A stretch of DNA of 64,000 nt from Pogona vitticeps (Eukaryota; Chordata; Lepidosauria; Squamata; Agamidae), in the NCBI RefSeq assembly GCF_051106095.1, contig NC_135795.1, forward strand, positions 999,501 to 1,063,500, in the 5' to 3' direction. Shown one piece after another: positions 30,361 through 41,900 of this stretch. The notes below the pieces were generated by a model that worked only from the letters and a program-made list of their open reading frames with translations, was not told the DNA's origin and searched no databases. A program made the translations under genes and the position numbers. Every line of letters begins with the position of its first letter. Positions within the stretch are counted from its first letter, which is position 1.

Positions 30361-31230
30361 ACACCCATTACATGCCTGTGAGCACGAAGCTTATCTCACA
30401 CTATGTGTGGTGTTTGCGTTCAGCTTTGCCCCAATACAGTTGGGGTTTTCCAGATCTAAAACTTTTGATGGGACAGGGGTATAGTTGTCAGGGTGTGGTG
30501 AATTGCGAAATAAACTTTTTGACACACCTTAGAGTTGATAAAAGACTAGCTTAAGGCTTGCAAATGCAATTTTTAAATAAAGTGCTTTAGAAATAGTTAG
30601 AAAGTTATTATGTCCAGAAATTAATTTACCCTGTTCCTCGTGCTAATTTTAACATCAGCTTAGCCACACTCCTAGCCCACCCCAATAACGAGTTCAGGTG
30701 AGCTTAAATTGTAACTTTTTCTTGGCAATAACTGGTTACAGTACTTTGAGGTTTCAGTGTTTCACCTTAGTTTGGCATAAGATAGCAAGCAGAGGATGGA
30801 GCTAAATCCTCCTTGCAGGTAAGCCAGCCCTGGCCTTGGCAAGCAGGTGGTTCTTGTTTGAAATCCTCCCATGTTTAGAATCTGCCAACAAAGGCACATT
30901 GCTGTCATGATCACATTTTGGTAATGACTGATGAACACACAGGGTGTTGGGTTAAACGTGCACAGGGCTTTTTGAGGCAGCCACTGCCCCTCCACGAGCC
31001 TCTCTTCCCTGCCTCTCCGCTGTTGTGATCAGGGTGGTTGCTCTCTGGCTCAGCAAGGATGGGGGAAGTCTTTGCTGCATCCTGATCGTACATAAATGCT
31101 TGCAAGCCCTGTTGTGACATTGTTTTCCCCTTCCTCTGTTCATCCCCTTTTCTTTTTTAAGTGAAAGCTTGCTAAACGGCAGACAAGCCTGTATTGGGCA
31201 ATGGAGTGTATAGGTGAAGCCATGGGAAAT
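30361..31230 (+). repeat. Duplicated tail, copy 1
   Basis: Homologous to about 32055-32985 in two blocks (30361-30790 and 30980-31230), roughly 12-15% different by eye. Contains AATAAA at 30576. Confidence 0.75.
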
Positions 31231-31586
31231 GAGTCTCAAGATGTCTAAAAATAGTGGCAGTGTGGACTTTATTCCTATCTAAAAAGCTCCGGCTTGAATT
31301 ACTTTCAACTGTATTACTTATCAAGCATTGATCCCTTTGTGTGTGTGTGTGCATGCATGGTGCTTTTCCTGAGTGGTCCAGACTAGTTGTTTTAGAAACA
31401 ATACGCTACGTTAGCGATGTTGAGAAATAAACTCAGACCCTGTCAGCCAAGGCGGTCTGTTTGATTTGGGACAAACAATTGGATTTAGCCCTAAATCTCC
31501 AAACTTCCAGGCTACATTCAGGCTGTATTGTTAAAAAAAACTGTTTTGTTTTTTCCCCACAAGTGAGATGACTTTTTCTTTTCCAG

Positions 31587-31627
31587 GTATTTTCTGTCAC
31601 TGATCCATCAAGCAACATTTTGTACAG
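31587..31627 (+). ncRNA. SNHG19: Host gene exon A, copy 3
   Basis: The same 41 nt as copies 1 and 2, with acceptor TTTTCCAG and donor GTGAGT. Confidence 0.7.
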
Positions 31628-31699
31628 GTGAGTTTAAAATGTGGTTTTTTTGTGAACTGAGTTAGAACTTCCTTAGGTTCTTATTAACTTCCAAACACT

Positions 31700-31777
31700 A
31701 GCCGATGATGACCTTTTTGAAATAGGGTTAGTATGAAAACTGCTTGCGGTTGTTGATTACAGAGACGAGCTGAGGCT
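31700..31777 (+). ncRNA. Box C/D snoRNA paralogue 2 (identical to paralogue 1)
   Basis: 78 nt, identical to 29321-29398: stem AGCC/GGCT, box C GATGATGA, D' ATGA at 31733, box D CTGA at 31770, and the same replaced guide. Identity over the whole RNA while the unit tails differ points to recent exchange or selection. Confidence 0.7.
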
Positions 31778-31907
31778 TAGTGGCTTAAGAAGTTGCTCCT
31801 TCTGGGGCAAGCTGGAATTGAAAAATCCCTTCACCAGTAACTGTTCGTTTGTTTTTCAAAACAAAAAGGTGCAATTGACAGGTGTGTATATATTTTTCTC
31901 CTTTCAG

Positions 31908-31989
31908 GGAAGTTGGTAACAGAAGAGGACAGGTTTTCTTGGAACCGAACATCGTCAAAGCTTTATTAAGAAGACCGTCGTTTTCTGTG
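31908..31989 (+). ncRNA. SNHG19: Host gene exon B, copy 3
   Basis: 82 nt between CTTTCAG and GTGAGG. Identical in length to copy 1. Confidence 0.65.
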
Positions 31990-32985
31990 GTGAGGTTAAA
32001 TAATTGAATGGCTCGTGTGCACGCCCCCACTCCCTGAATATGGGGAGAATCCTTAGCACCCATTACACGCCTGTGAGGACAAAGCCTATCTTGCACTGCG
32101 TGTGGCGTTTGCATTCAACTTTGCCCCAATATGGTTGGTATTTTCCAGACCTAATACTCTTCTGATGGGACGGGGGATAGAAGTCAGGGTGTGGTGAATT
32201 ACAAAATGCACTTTTTGACACACCTTAGAATTGATAAAAGAATAGCATAAGGCTTGAAAATGCAATTTTTTAAAATAAAATGCTTTAGAAATAGCTAGAA
32301 TGTTATGGCCAGAAATTAATTTATCCTGTTCCTCATGCTACTTTTAATGTCTGCCACACTCCTAGTCCACCCCAAAAAGGAGTTCAGGTAAGGAGCTTAA
32401 ATTGTACCTATTTCTTGGCATTAACTGGTTGCTTTGAGGTTTTCAGTGTTTCACCTTAGTTTGGCATAAGATAGCAAGCTGAGGTTAGAGTTAAGATTCC
32501 TCTTTTCCCCATAAATCTAATGATTTAAACATTACAACTCCTCTTGCTTATCAGAAATCCGAATAACCATGGAATCGGTATGATTTCTGGTATCCTGTCA
32601 CTTTTACATACTAGGCAAATATGAAGTATTTAGGCATGAGGTGTCATCTCTCTGGAAAGCTGTGATTCCATTGCAGTAAGTGACTCTTCTGAGGACACCA
32701 GTCTGCTTAGAGCTTCTCCACTGCTTTTGAGGCAGCCACTGCCACCCCACGAGCCTCTCTTCCCTACCTCTCCACCGTTGTGATCAGGGTGGTGGCTGTC
32801 TGGATCAGCAAGGATGGGGGAAGCCATTGCATCCTGATCGTACGGAAATGCCTGCAAGTCCTGGGGTGGTGATGTTTTGTCCTTCATCTGTTCATCCCCC
32901 TTTTGTTTTGTTTAAGTGAAAGCTTGCTAAACGACAGACAAGCCTGTATTGGGCATCAGAGTGTGTAGGTGAAGCCATGCGAAAT

Positions 32986-33838
32986 TGAAGGCCTCATGGG
33001 AGGGCTGCATGGCTTGTAGAATTCACAGTATGGTGCCTGTTGGCAGCAAGTGGACTCTGGACAGGAGGAGGAAGTATCCATAGAAGAATGAAGTTGGAAG
33101 GGGCCCATAAGGCCCTCAAGTCCAGCCCCCTTGCTCAAGGCAGCAAGACAGTTTGCTGGAATGGGCATGAGCTGCTGAAGGCTGTCTTGCCAAGTATTGT
33201 AGCCGTTGTGACTTCTGGCACTCCGGCTCTGCCACTTTTAGGGCCCTGAATGTACCAGCTTTTCATTCCCTTTCTGGAGACACAGTCCTAAGCAGGTAAA
33301 GGTGTGAGAGGCTGGATAAGACTCAGAAGCCAGATTGACACAACAGTAACACACCTTGTTTCAGGAGACAAAAATAAAAGTTATTTCCACAATTACGTTG
33401 ATGGGCTGTGTCATTTGTGTGATGTCTGGGGTTTGGCAACCAACTCTTCCCAAACGGTAACTTTGCCTTTTTCCTTGAGCGTGTCTGTTGGGCATAGTTT
33501 TGAAACAAGAGCAGGAATGGGATTGGAACAGAGGGAGTTGTTTTGCAAAACAGGCTCAGAACTCCCAAGGGAGCAGGAGGAGGATCTCACGCTGGCCGAA
33601 GCTTTCCCTTCTCTGCCTCCAATGTGATTCCCAGGCACGTAAGCTAAGGCTTCAGCCGCTGCTACTTCAGAAGGAAGTCTTGGCCTTAACCGTACCTGAT
33701 CTGAGGAAGAGGAAGTCATGGAAAGAGTTACTAAATAAAGGTGTGGAAGTACAGGTATCTAAAATGGAGCAGGCATTCGTGAAGATAAGTTGCAAACTCT
33801 CTGAAACATACTTGTCCGACAGTGTCATTAAAAAATCT
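32986..33838. other. Intergenic stretch between the host gene and RAB26
   Basis: It contains a CR1/L2-like fragment at 33080-33135 (GAAGTTGGAAGGGGCCC). No exon or RNA gene recognised. Confidence 0.5.
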
Positions 33839-35831
33839 TTTATTAAGAGGAAACCCAAAAAATGCTATAAACAGAGCCAGGAATTTTGTACTACATAAAT
33901 AACACTCCTCTTTCAGGATGCTTAGGGACGGGAGAGGGCTGGGTCATTGGGTGAGAGTAGCAAAGGCCCATGTAGGAAAAAAAATAACAGACCAGACCCC
34001 TCCTGGCAGGGTCTCCATACTTCTTTTGTACTGAAATGGGAGCAGCAGGAGTCAAATTGCAGGTGAAGGGGAGCCCTGGTCGCTTCCCTAGGGTCCAATA
34101 CAAAACTAAACCTGAATCGCATCTGACAAGCAACCAGTTTCCCTTGGTGGGCGTACAGGTGATGGTTGAAGCTTAAGAGCTAGGCACACACAACATGCAG
34201 GCTGGCCCTGGCGCATGGCGTCCTTAGAAAAGTTTCATTGGGAGTGGTAAGAAAGTCCAGCACAGAGCCTTGAGGAAGGAATTGCCTTCAAATCAGAAAG
34301 TTCAGCTTTGTTGTACGCACAAAAACCTACATTTTGAGGAAGAAAGCTTGGGATGATTGACATTTAGATGTGTATATTTACAGCTTCGGCCTCTGGGAGG
34401 TGCAAAGCACCTGTTACGTACATTCTGCTTGCTCCTGACATTGGCTGGCACCGTAAGGTGTGTTTGTAGGAGCCTGGCTCCCTTGGCGAGACCAAAATGC
34501 CGTGGCTTGAACAAGCTAGTACTTTGCTTAATAATTCGTGACCCAGGAGTGCCCTTCCTCTTGATGTCTGGTCCCTAAAATATGTCGCTTCAACCACAGA
34601 GAGACTGGAGCCGGAGAACAGAACAGACTTGTTCCCCTTGGAACACAGGAAAAGAGCTGGTTGAAAAATTGGCACAGTAGAAGGAAGAAACAAACTGTCT
34701 CCTTACCCTAGCAAGCAGGAGATTGTCCTGGCTCACCCAGCATCCTCCCAACTGGTTTTGCTCATCTGCACGAGGAGAGATTCCCCCCCCCCTTGCTGCA
34801 GAAGGTGGCCCTGCTTAGCCTTGCTCTTTTTTTTCCTCCTCCCCACCATGTGCCTGCCCAGGGAACACCAGCATATCCTCATCAACCATTGCAAAACTCT
34901 AATGTCCCTCGTGACTGGATGCAGAAGATGCACCAAGGAAAACGATGATAGAAATGACCGGCAAGAAAAACGTTACTTTAAAAATACAGTTATTTCAGAT
35001 ATACAAAACCAGCTTTCTTTGTATTGCACATTTCTCCCAACCCCTTCCAAAATAAGTCCAAAAAAAAAAAAAAAACCTTGAAATGGAGCCAAAGTGCCTG
35101 TGGTTGTGGGTTAACTGGAAGGGGCTCTCGGTGGTAGATTAAAACAGATGGGTTGTTTTCTCCCCTGGGTTGACCTGCCCCCAAAATGCATGCTGGGAGA
35201 AACTATTCTGGAGCTCTCCCCGCGGTCTATTTCACAAGCCTCAGCTAAGTCCCTGCTCTTGTTTTTGAACCCAGGCACAAAAGAATGCCAGGTTTCGCTC
35301 CTCCTTAACCCTGATGTTACAGTTGAAGTCCAGAACAACACTGGCAACCCACAAGCTGCCCCAGAGCAAGGCATGTGGTCCGCCAGGGAACGGAAGTGCC
35401 ACGGCAATGCGCGCAAGTTGCCCACGTCGGCCTGTTTTGGCCAGCTGTTTTTGTGTAGGACCCTCCCTTTGCAGGCTGAAGGAGGACGTTCGGTCCCTGT
35501 CCTAGTAAACGGCCTGCCTTGAGTTTGTCTTTAAACTCCGCTTATGCTTAAAAATGAAATTTAAAAGTAACAAAAATCAAATTAGCCGTACGTGGCTGCT
35601 CTAGGGGGTGGGGTGGGGGAAAGCACAGATGCCCCTCTCCTGCGTCCAGATTTTTCTCCATGCCCCGTTTCACCTGGACAGATAGACAAGACACACAAAA
35701 CAGACAGGTAGTTTCTGCGGTGGGTGGGAGGTGGTGTGGGGCATGTGTGGTTGCAGCCGGGTGAGAAACGCTCCTTGCCAGCCTCTCTGTACAAGGGATG
35801 CCACCTTGAAGGCCAGAGGCACCTCCTTGGC
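33839..35831 (-). other. RAB26: Probable RAB26 3' untranslated region
   Basis: The minus strand after the RAB26 stop runs about 2 kb to an AATAAA at 33844-33839, the first clear poly(A) signal on that strand. Open frames here show no family resemblance. The exact 3' end is inferred. Confidence 0.4.
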
Positions 35832-35934
35832 TTACGATCGGCAGCAGCCCGTGCTTTTCACCTCCTTCTTGACGTAGTCATGGAGTTTAAACCGGGGCTC
35901 GTGGGGCAGCTTCATGGATCTGTGCTTGAGCTCC
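35832..35934 (-). CDS. RAB26: RAB26 exon 9, coding part
   Basis: It reads [20 protein letters not shown], then [13 protein letters not shown] and TAA. Acceptor AG at 35936-35935 after a TTTATTTGC tract. The final G+CC motif is the prenylation site. Confidence 0.95.
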
Positions 35935-38900
35935 CTGCAAATAAAAACAAAAAACACAGAGGGCTTCAAACAACAGGACTCTTACTCTGGAGTACAGTGG
36001 TGCCCCGCATGACGACGATAATCCGTTCTGTCAAAGTCACTACAACGAAATCGTCATGTGAAAAAAAAAAACCATTGGAATGCATTGAAAACCGGTCAAT
36101 GCATTCCAATGGGGAAATACCTCATCGTCCAGCGATGAACTGCCAATCAGCTGTTTAAAATCGCTGTTTTCTGAAGCTTCTGTCCAGAAAACAGCTATTT
36201 TGCGAAGCCATGCAAGCCATTTTGCGGAGCCAGAAAAATCATTTTGCAAACAAACGGTTCACGAAGCAGGGACCTAATCGATGTAAAGCGAAAAAACCCA
36301 TAGGAACCATCGTTTTGCGATTGCTGTCATGTGGGGTCGTCGTCATGCGGGGCACCACTGTAGTAGGTTGCTGCTTGCTTCTGGCAGAAAAGGAGGATGC
36401 CACCATGCCCCAAACGGTTAACCCAAAGATTTTGGCCTCTACTCTGGGCAGCTTTACAATGGGAACATCAGCAAGATAAGGTAAAATTCAATAATAATGA
36501 GAAGCTACTAGGCAAGGGAAAAACCACCCAACTTCAGTATGTAAGAAAACGATATTAAGATACAAGCTGGTGTCAAACCAAACACTCAACCTATAAAAGT
36601 ATGGATCATCATAAATGCAAGAGAGACAAAACCAAAAATTAATTAAATGGGCAAGCCTATGAAAAGCCAAAGGAAACATGTATTTACTTTCTTTCCTAAA
36701 GTCAAGGAGTGATGGAGCCTGATGTACCTCCATAGGAAGAGAGAACGTTGGTGGTGGCCACCACTGAGAAAGCCCTATTCTTTGCAGGCCAATGAGAGGA
36801 TAATCGGTTAATGAAAAGACCGGACAGACAGCTGGCAGTCCTTCCCTCCCCCCCCCCGGCTGCCATTAAAAGAGCTGTTTTTAGAAAGAAGTCTAAAGAA
36901 GCCAAAACAAAATGCCTTACTTGGCGATGGCGGTGAAGGCTAAGTCAACATTCAAGCCGCTCTTGGCACTGGTCTCCATAAAGGGTACTCCGTATTCCTG
37001 CACGCACAAACACAAAAGCAATATTTAGTGCCTGCCTTTTAACTCTCTTCACCTCTCTCTACAAACCCCTCCAGACTCTGGCATCATTGCTACTAAATCA
37101 GAATCCTCAGATTCCAACAGGAGAGCCCAGTGTCAAATACAAAAAGGTCCCAGCAAGAACTGGCCATGGATGGACGGTTTCTGCAAGCAAGTTGATCTTG
37201 AACAGGCCGCTGCCCCTCCCTCCTTAAAATCCCACAGTGAGTCTTGAGATGGAGCAGGATCCGTCCTTCACCATGCCAAGAAAGAGGGAACAGAAGGAAG
37301 TGCTTGGACCAAACAGAGGAATCTTCCTTGTTGCCCCATCACCTCAAAGCCACTACTCTCTACAGTACAAGCTTAACTCCTCTCTTGGCTGTCTCTGGAG
37401 CAGATTTGTCCTGTCAGTCCAGCAATGACGCCTGTAGAAGGTCTAACCCAGCCGATCCTAAGGGGCATGATGATGATTCTTGCTCCTCTTTCTGGAAGTT
37501 GGACTTCCCCGGACCTAGTTTGATGTTGGACGCCTGTGTGCCAACCTCCTTAATGGGCACGGGACCCACAGTGTGTGGAACTAATCTGACCTCCCTTGGA
37601 GTTTCAATTGCTTTTCATGAGTACCCACAGTGCTAAGACATTGTGCGTCTCCTCTACCTTGGCTAGTTTCTCTCCATCTTCCCGTTTGACCACTCGTTCC
37701 TGGGTAGAGTCCACCTGCAAGTGGCAGAAAGACAACAACAAGTTGTAGCAACAGTGCATTATAAGTTGGCGTGGAGGGTGCCGGCCCAAAACCAGCAGCA
37801 CTTCCAGTTTGGGTTCACGGCACCAGATCATGGCTGCAGTTATTTACTATAACCCCAACATTCTGGGGGAGTTATACTCCACAGATCAATAGATCGATCC
37901 ATGCTTAGCAATGCTTCCCATCTCTGGGCAGAGTCAGAACTGAACTGCATCACTAGCATGTGAGTGCTTTGAGTGGATGTGCAGCCGTCCACACACACAC
38001 CATGCCTTTTGCAATATGAAAGAGTCTTTAGCCGCGACCACCCCCAGGATCCTATTTCACCACCGCCAATGGGCCCCATTCCCTTCTCGCATCTGGCATG
38101 TTCTGCTGATGGATCCGAAGCCAGGCAGCTCACCTTGTTTCCCAGCAACATAAGGACCACGTCTTGCTTTGCATATTCATTGATTTCTGTGAGCCAGGCC
38201 TAGCACAGAAGAAGGGAGGGGGGAACAAATCGAAAGAGATCACCAAAGCAAAGCTGAAAACAAGGACCATCCATGAGAAAGGTCTATTCTGTAAGTCAGT
38301 TCAAAGCCCAAGGAAAACAACCTGTCCAACAACTGGAAACGCCTGTATTTCAAGAGCTGCCACGTGGAAGATAAGAGCGATCTCGGTCTTCTGCCACTCC
38401 AGAGGGTTGGAACCAACACATTCAATTTGCAAGCAAGGAGGCTCCAGCAAATTCCCTGGCAGCAAAAGCCATTTGACACTGAATACTTTAGACCATTGTT
38501 CCCCAACCTTAGGCCTCCATGAACTACAACTCCCAGAAGCCTTCACCACCACCTCTGCTGGCCAGGATTTCTGGGAGTTGAAGTGCAAGAACACCTGGAG
38601 GCCCAAGGTTGGCCACCACTGCTTTAGACGACTGGGGTGGTGGTGGGTCTCCCCCTTTCCTTGGGGGCCTTTCAGAGATTTGGTGAGCTCTCCCCCAGGG
38701 GTGCTTTCCTAGCGGGTGGCTTGCAGAAGCCCCAGCGCAAGAGAGTTCCATCACTGGAACTGGAGATGGACCTGGAAGGGTGATTTTTAGAAACCAAGTC
38801 CAACGACACCAGGCTGAGTCTTCAAAGCAGGTGGCCTCAAGCTACCTTATGCTTCTACAGTTGGTTTTGTACCCCGTTCAGTTGCCATGGCTGCTCCCAG

Positions 38901-41900
38901 ATAATCCTGGGAATTAATAATAGAGAATGTGAAGGAGACACCCCAGGAGAGAGGAAAAGGCTGTTAAGACATGTTCATCCATCAGAATCCGTTTTCCCCC
39001 CTTCTGTGGCTGATGATGACTCTAGGTTGGAAAGAGGTGGTTTTTATTTTATTTTTTAAAAGGAAGGGATTATGTATGCCACGTATTAAGAGTCTCTCCA
39101 CCCCACACTCTAGCAATTTGTTCTCACCACAGAAGGAAACATAACCCCTTATTGAATGGGACACGCAGCAGGTTACTTTTGAGTTGCTTTCTCAGGAAAA
39201 GAAATCCTGCCTTGCAAAAAAGGAAGAAAGAACCCGGAATTGCTCCCCGCCTCCACCCGCATTATAACAAGAAAAAGGAACAAATAAATGAGCATTGCTG
39301 GTTACCAGGCCTTGTATTGCTTTGCAAACTGTTTCCTCTCTAAAAGATAAGGGGAGGTTTGCAATGTTGGTCTTCTTTAGGAATTCCAGCTTGGAGGGTT
39401 GGCCATTCCGGTTGCTACCATGAAAATGCCTTGCAAAACAAAGACGAGAGTGTTGTAGGCATCGGCCGGACCTGTTTTGGGCACAAGTCTGATGAACGCG
39501 CACTTATCCTCCTGCAGTTTTCTCAGAACAGCTGCCACCAGGAAAAAGGGGTTCTTGCGATCCTCCTCAGAAATATGATTGCAGCCTTTGACACCCGAGG
39601 AAGTGGTCTGGTTGGGCCTGGAGCGAGCCTCGTGGGCAAGGCATGCGTTTGGTACGTCGTCCGACCACAGCAAAGTCACCCGTCCTGCATTAGCCAAAGA
39701 TGCTGGAATTCATATTTTTCACCCAGGGAGGAAAGCAAGCTCCTGCAAGAAGGGAGACCCTCTGTCCTTCCACACGGCTTCTGCTAAATGTATTGCTAAT
39801 TCCAACGGGCTGGGCTCAGTTCCGTCCCTTTTTTGCTAAGCTTACGTTACTGAGCTTGGCGGGGCACGGCATTTCTTGCTCAGCACACAGTTAATGGATC
39901 TGGGCAGGAGATGGTGCCAGAGAGACGCTGCCGTGGTGGTGGAGGGCTCACTGGCGTGGGCAACACACCTGGCAGACCGAAGGCAGGAGGGCTGAAATGA
40001 GGAGCTCCTTGGGAGATGGCCGAAGCCCCTCCTTATGTGACAACAACAAAAGACAATCAAACCTGGTTGTGATAACATGCAAGCCGGGCAGAGGCCTTGC
40101 TCGGGTAGCCCCCTGAAGAACCCTGCAGGCATTCATGGTCCCCCCTTCGACCCGACTCCACACTCGCCAGGCATGTGCCTAAACCGTTACTCGTCCATAA
40201 ACTCGCACACAGGTCGGCCGGTCCGGCTCCCTGCCAGCGCAGAAGAACCACAATCACAGCACATCTGGTGGCTGGACTTGGAAATAAAAAACAGCCCCTG
40301 AGGAAGGAGCGCCTTCCCTCGAAGGCCGGATGCTCCACGGGGGAAAGAGATCCTGCTGTCAGGATGAGGCTCCTCCTCAAGTTGGCTCCACGACTGCTTC
40401 CTTGCACCAGCCCCCTCCCCAACCACATGGCAGTCTCTCTATCACTATTTAGAAAGGTGCCAGGTGGGGCGCCACACCGTCTGGTGCCACCCGTAAATCC
40501 AGAGGCCCCTCTTTGAACAGGAAGCTTAAAAAAGATTGCGGCAACAAGACCAGTTAAAAACAAGGACACCGGCTCTTAGGAGCGTGAAATGCTGACATGG
40601 CTGCGCCCATTGTGCTCTCCACACTGAAAGAAGCACTTCGGTTTAAAGGAAAGGGAAAGATGTCAGCCGAGCAAACCAAGTCGGCCCCGCCTGTCTCCCT
40701 TACCCCTGGCTGCCCTCCTTTACCCCCTTCAAAGAAGCGGCTGCCTAGATACCCAGGACAAAAGGGGCGCCACCCCTTGGGTGCTGTCCTTTCGAAAGGC
40801 TTTCAAAGGGTTTCTGTTGGCCTTCCTGCACCGCTGCTGCTGGCGGCTGCTTTTTCTTTTTCTTGCCGCTGTTGATACTGCTTTCAGATTGCATTTTTCC
40901 TATCCTGTTTTTCTAGGTCCTTTTTGTCATTAGCTGGCTTGGGATTTAATTAAGACAATGGTGTGTGTATCTAACCACCCCCCCCACACACACACAAGTC
41001 AACAGGGAGGCTCCTTTTCCTCCGTGCAGGGAAGTTCTAGGCACGCATGCTGGGCACACGCCACCCATCAGCCAGCTGTTGTCACTGACGTGTTCCGTGT
41101 GTATCCACACGCACAGAGCGAGAGAGCAAAGCACCCCCAAGGCCAAAGCAATTAGGAACCTTATTAAATCCCATTTTCCGCCACAAAAACCAGCAGGCAA
41201 AGCAAAATGACTTAATAGGGCGAGAGAGAGAGAGAGAGAGAGGCCGCCAGCTGCCCGAGAGGGCCTGTTCCTTTCCTCTGTGTAATAATGACATTGATTA
41301 AGGGGGGCTGGCAAAAGGTGCATTTGCAATTTAATTCCTGCAGAAACAGCCAAGAGATGGCGGGCAATTACAGGCTCCACTGCTGGTTTTCTCACTCATC
41401 TCCCACCCTCTCTGGAGCACACGACCCGCTTTGAGAAAAGAAAGAGGGGGGAGAGCGACACGTGGGCACCCACCTGGCCAGGCTCAAACAGGTCGTTTTG
41501 AAAGGGCCTTTCCTAGGAGTGGCCCTCGCAGGGCTTTGGAGTCGAGTGAGATATTTCAAGAATGGCTTCAGCAGCTCCGCCGCCCTCCTCTCAACTTTCC
41601 ATGGCCCAACAGGGATTCGAACCCTGGTCTCCCAAGATCTCATCCATCACTCAATGCACTACCTGTGGGTAAACTGGAAGGCAGTCCCTAGTTTGGTAAG
41701 TTTGCAGAGCCAAAAAATGGTTTTCTTTAGCAAGGATCCTGCAAGTACAATAGAGGCCCATCCCTGGAGGATGCCTTTTGCTAGCACAGGTCAGTCCGGC
41801 CCTGAACACAGACGACGTGGCCCGTGACGGGCGCTCAGGAAGGTTGGCCCTGGTGACTGCATGGACGGGGGCTCCCTAGGGATCTCCAGGTTGGTCTGGG

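Larger units (their letters stand above)
28849..31230 (+). repeat. Tandem duplication unit 1 (contains an inner duplication)
   Basis: This unit runs head (28849-29039), snoRNA block U1 (29040-29697), snoRNA block U2 (29698-30360), tail (30361-31230). U2 starts again at the GATGTTGAGAAATAAACTC motif. The sequence switches from tail to head at about 31230, marking the unit boundary. Confidence 0.85.
27277..32300 (+). ncRNA. SNHG19: SNHG19-like snoRNA host gene with three exon A-snoRNA-exon B units
   Basis: A non-coding, spliced, 5'TOP-type gene diverging from TRAF7 and converging on RAB26, as recalled for human SNHG19. Exon 1 is 27277-27306 with a GTAGGA donor. Exon A occurs at 29208-29248, 29880-29920 and 31587-31627 (41 nt each). 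Exon B occurs at 29529-29610, 30199-30284 and 31908-31989. All have TTCCAG or TTTCAG acceptors and GTGAG donors. A box C/D RNA lies in each A-B intron, ending 120-130 nt before the exon B acceptor. AATAAA at 30576 and 32274 are candidate poly(A) signals, so the 3' end is uncertain. No conserved frame runs through the exons; the product is expected to be the snoRNAs. Confidence 0.75.
31231..32985 (+). repeat. Tandem duplication unit 2
   Basis: Head (31231-31421) and snoRNA block U3 (31422-32054) are almost identical to 28849-29697. The tail (32055-32985) is much more diverged from 30361-31230. It has only one snoRNA block, so it is about 0.6 kb shorter than unit 1. Confidence 0.85.

Noticed and set aside
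28849-32985. CRISPR-like or satellite array
   Set aside because: Units are 0.6-2.4 kb with spliced exons and snoRNAs; no short regularly spaced repeats.
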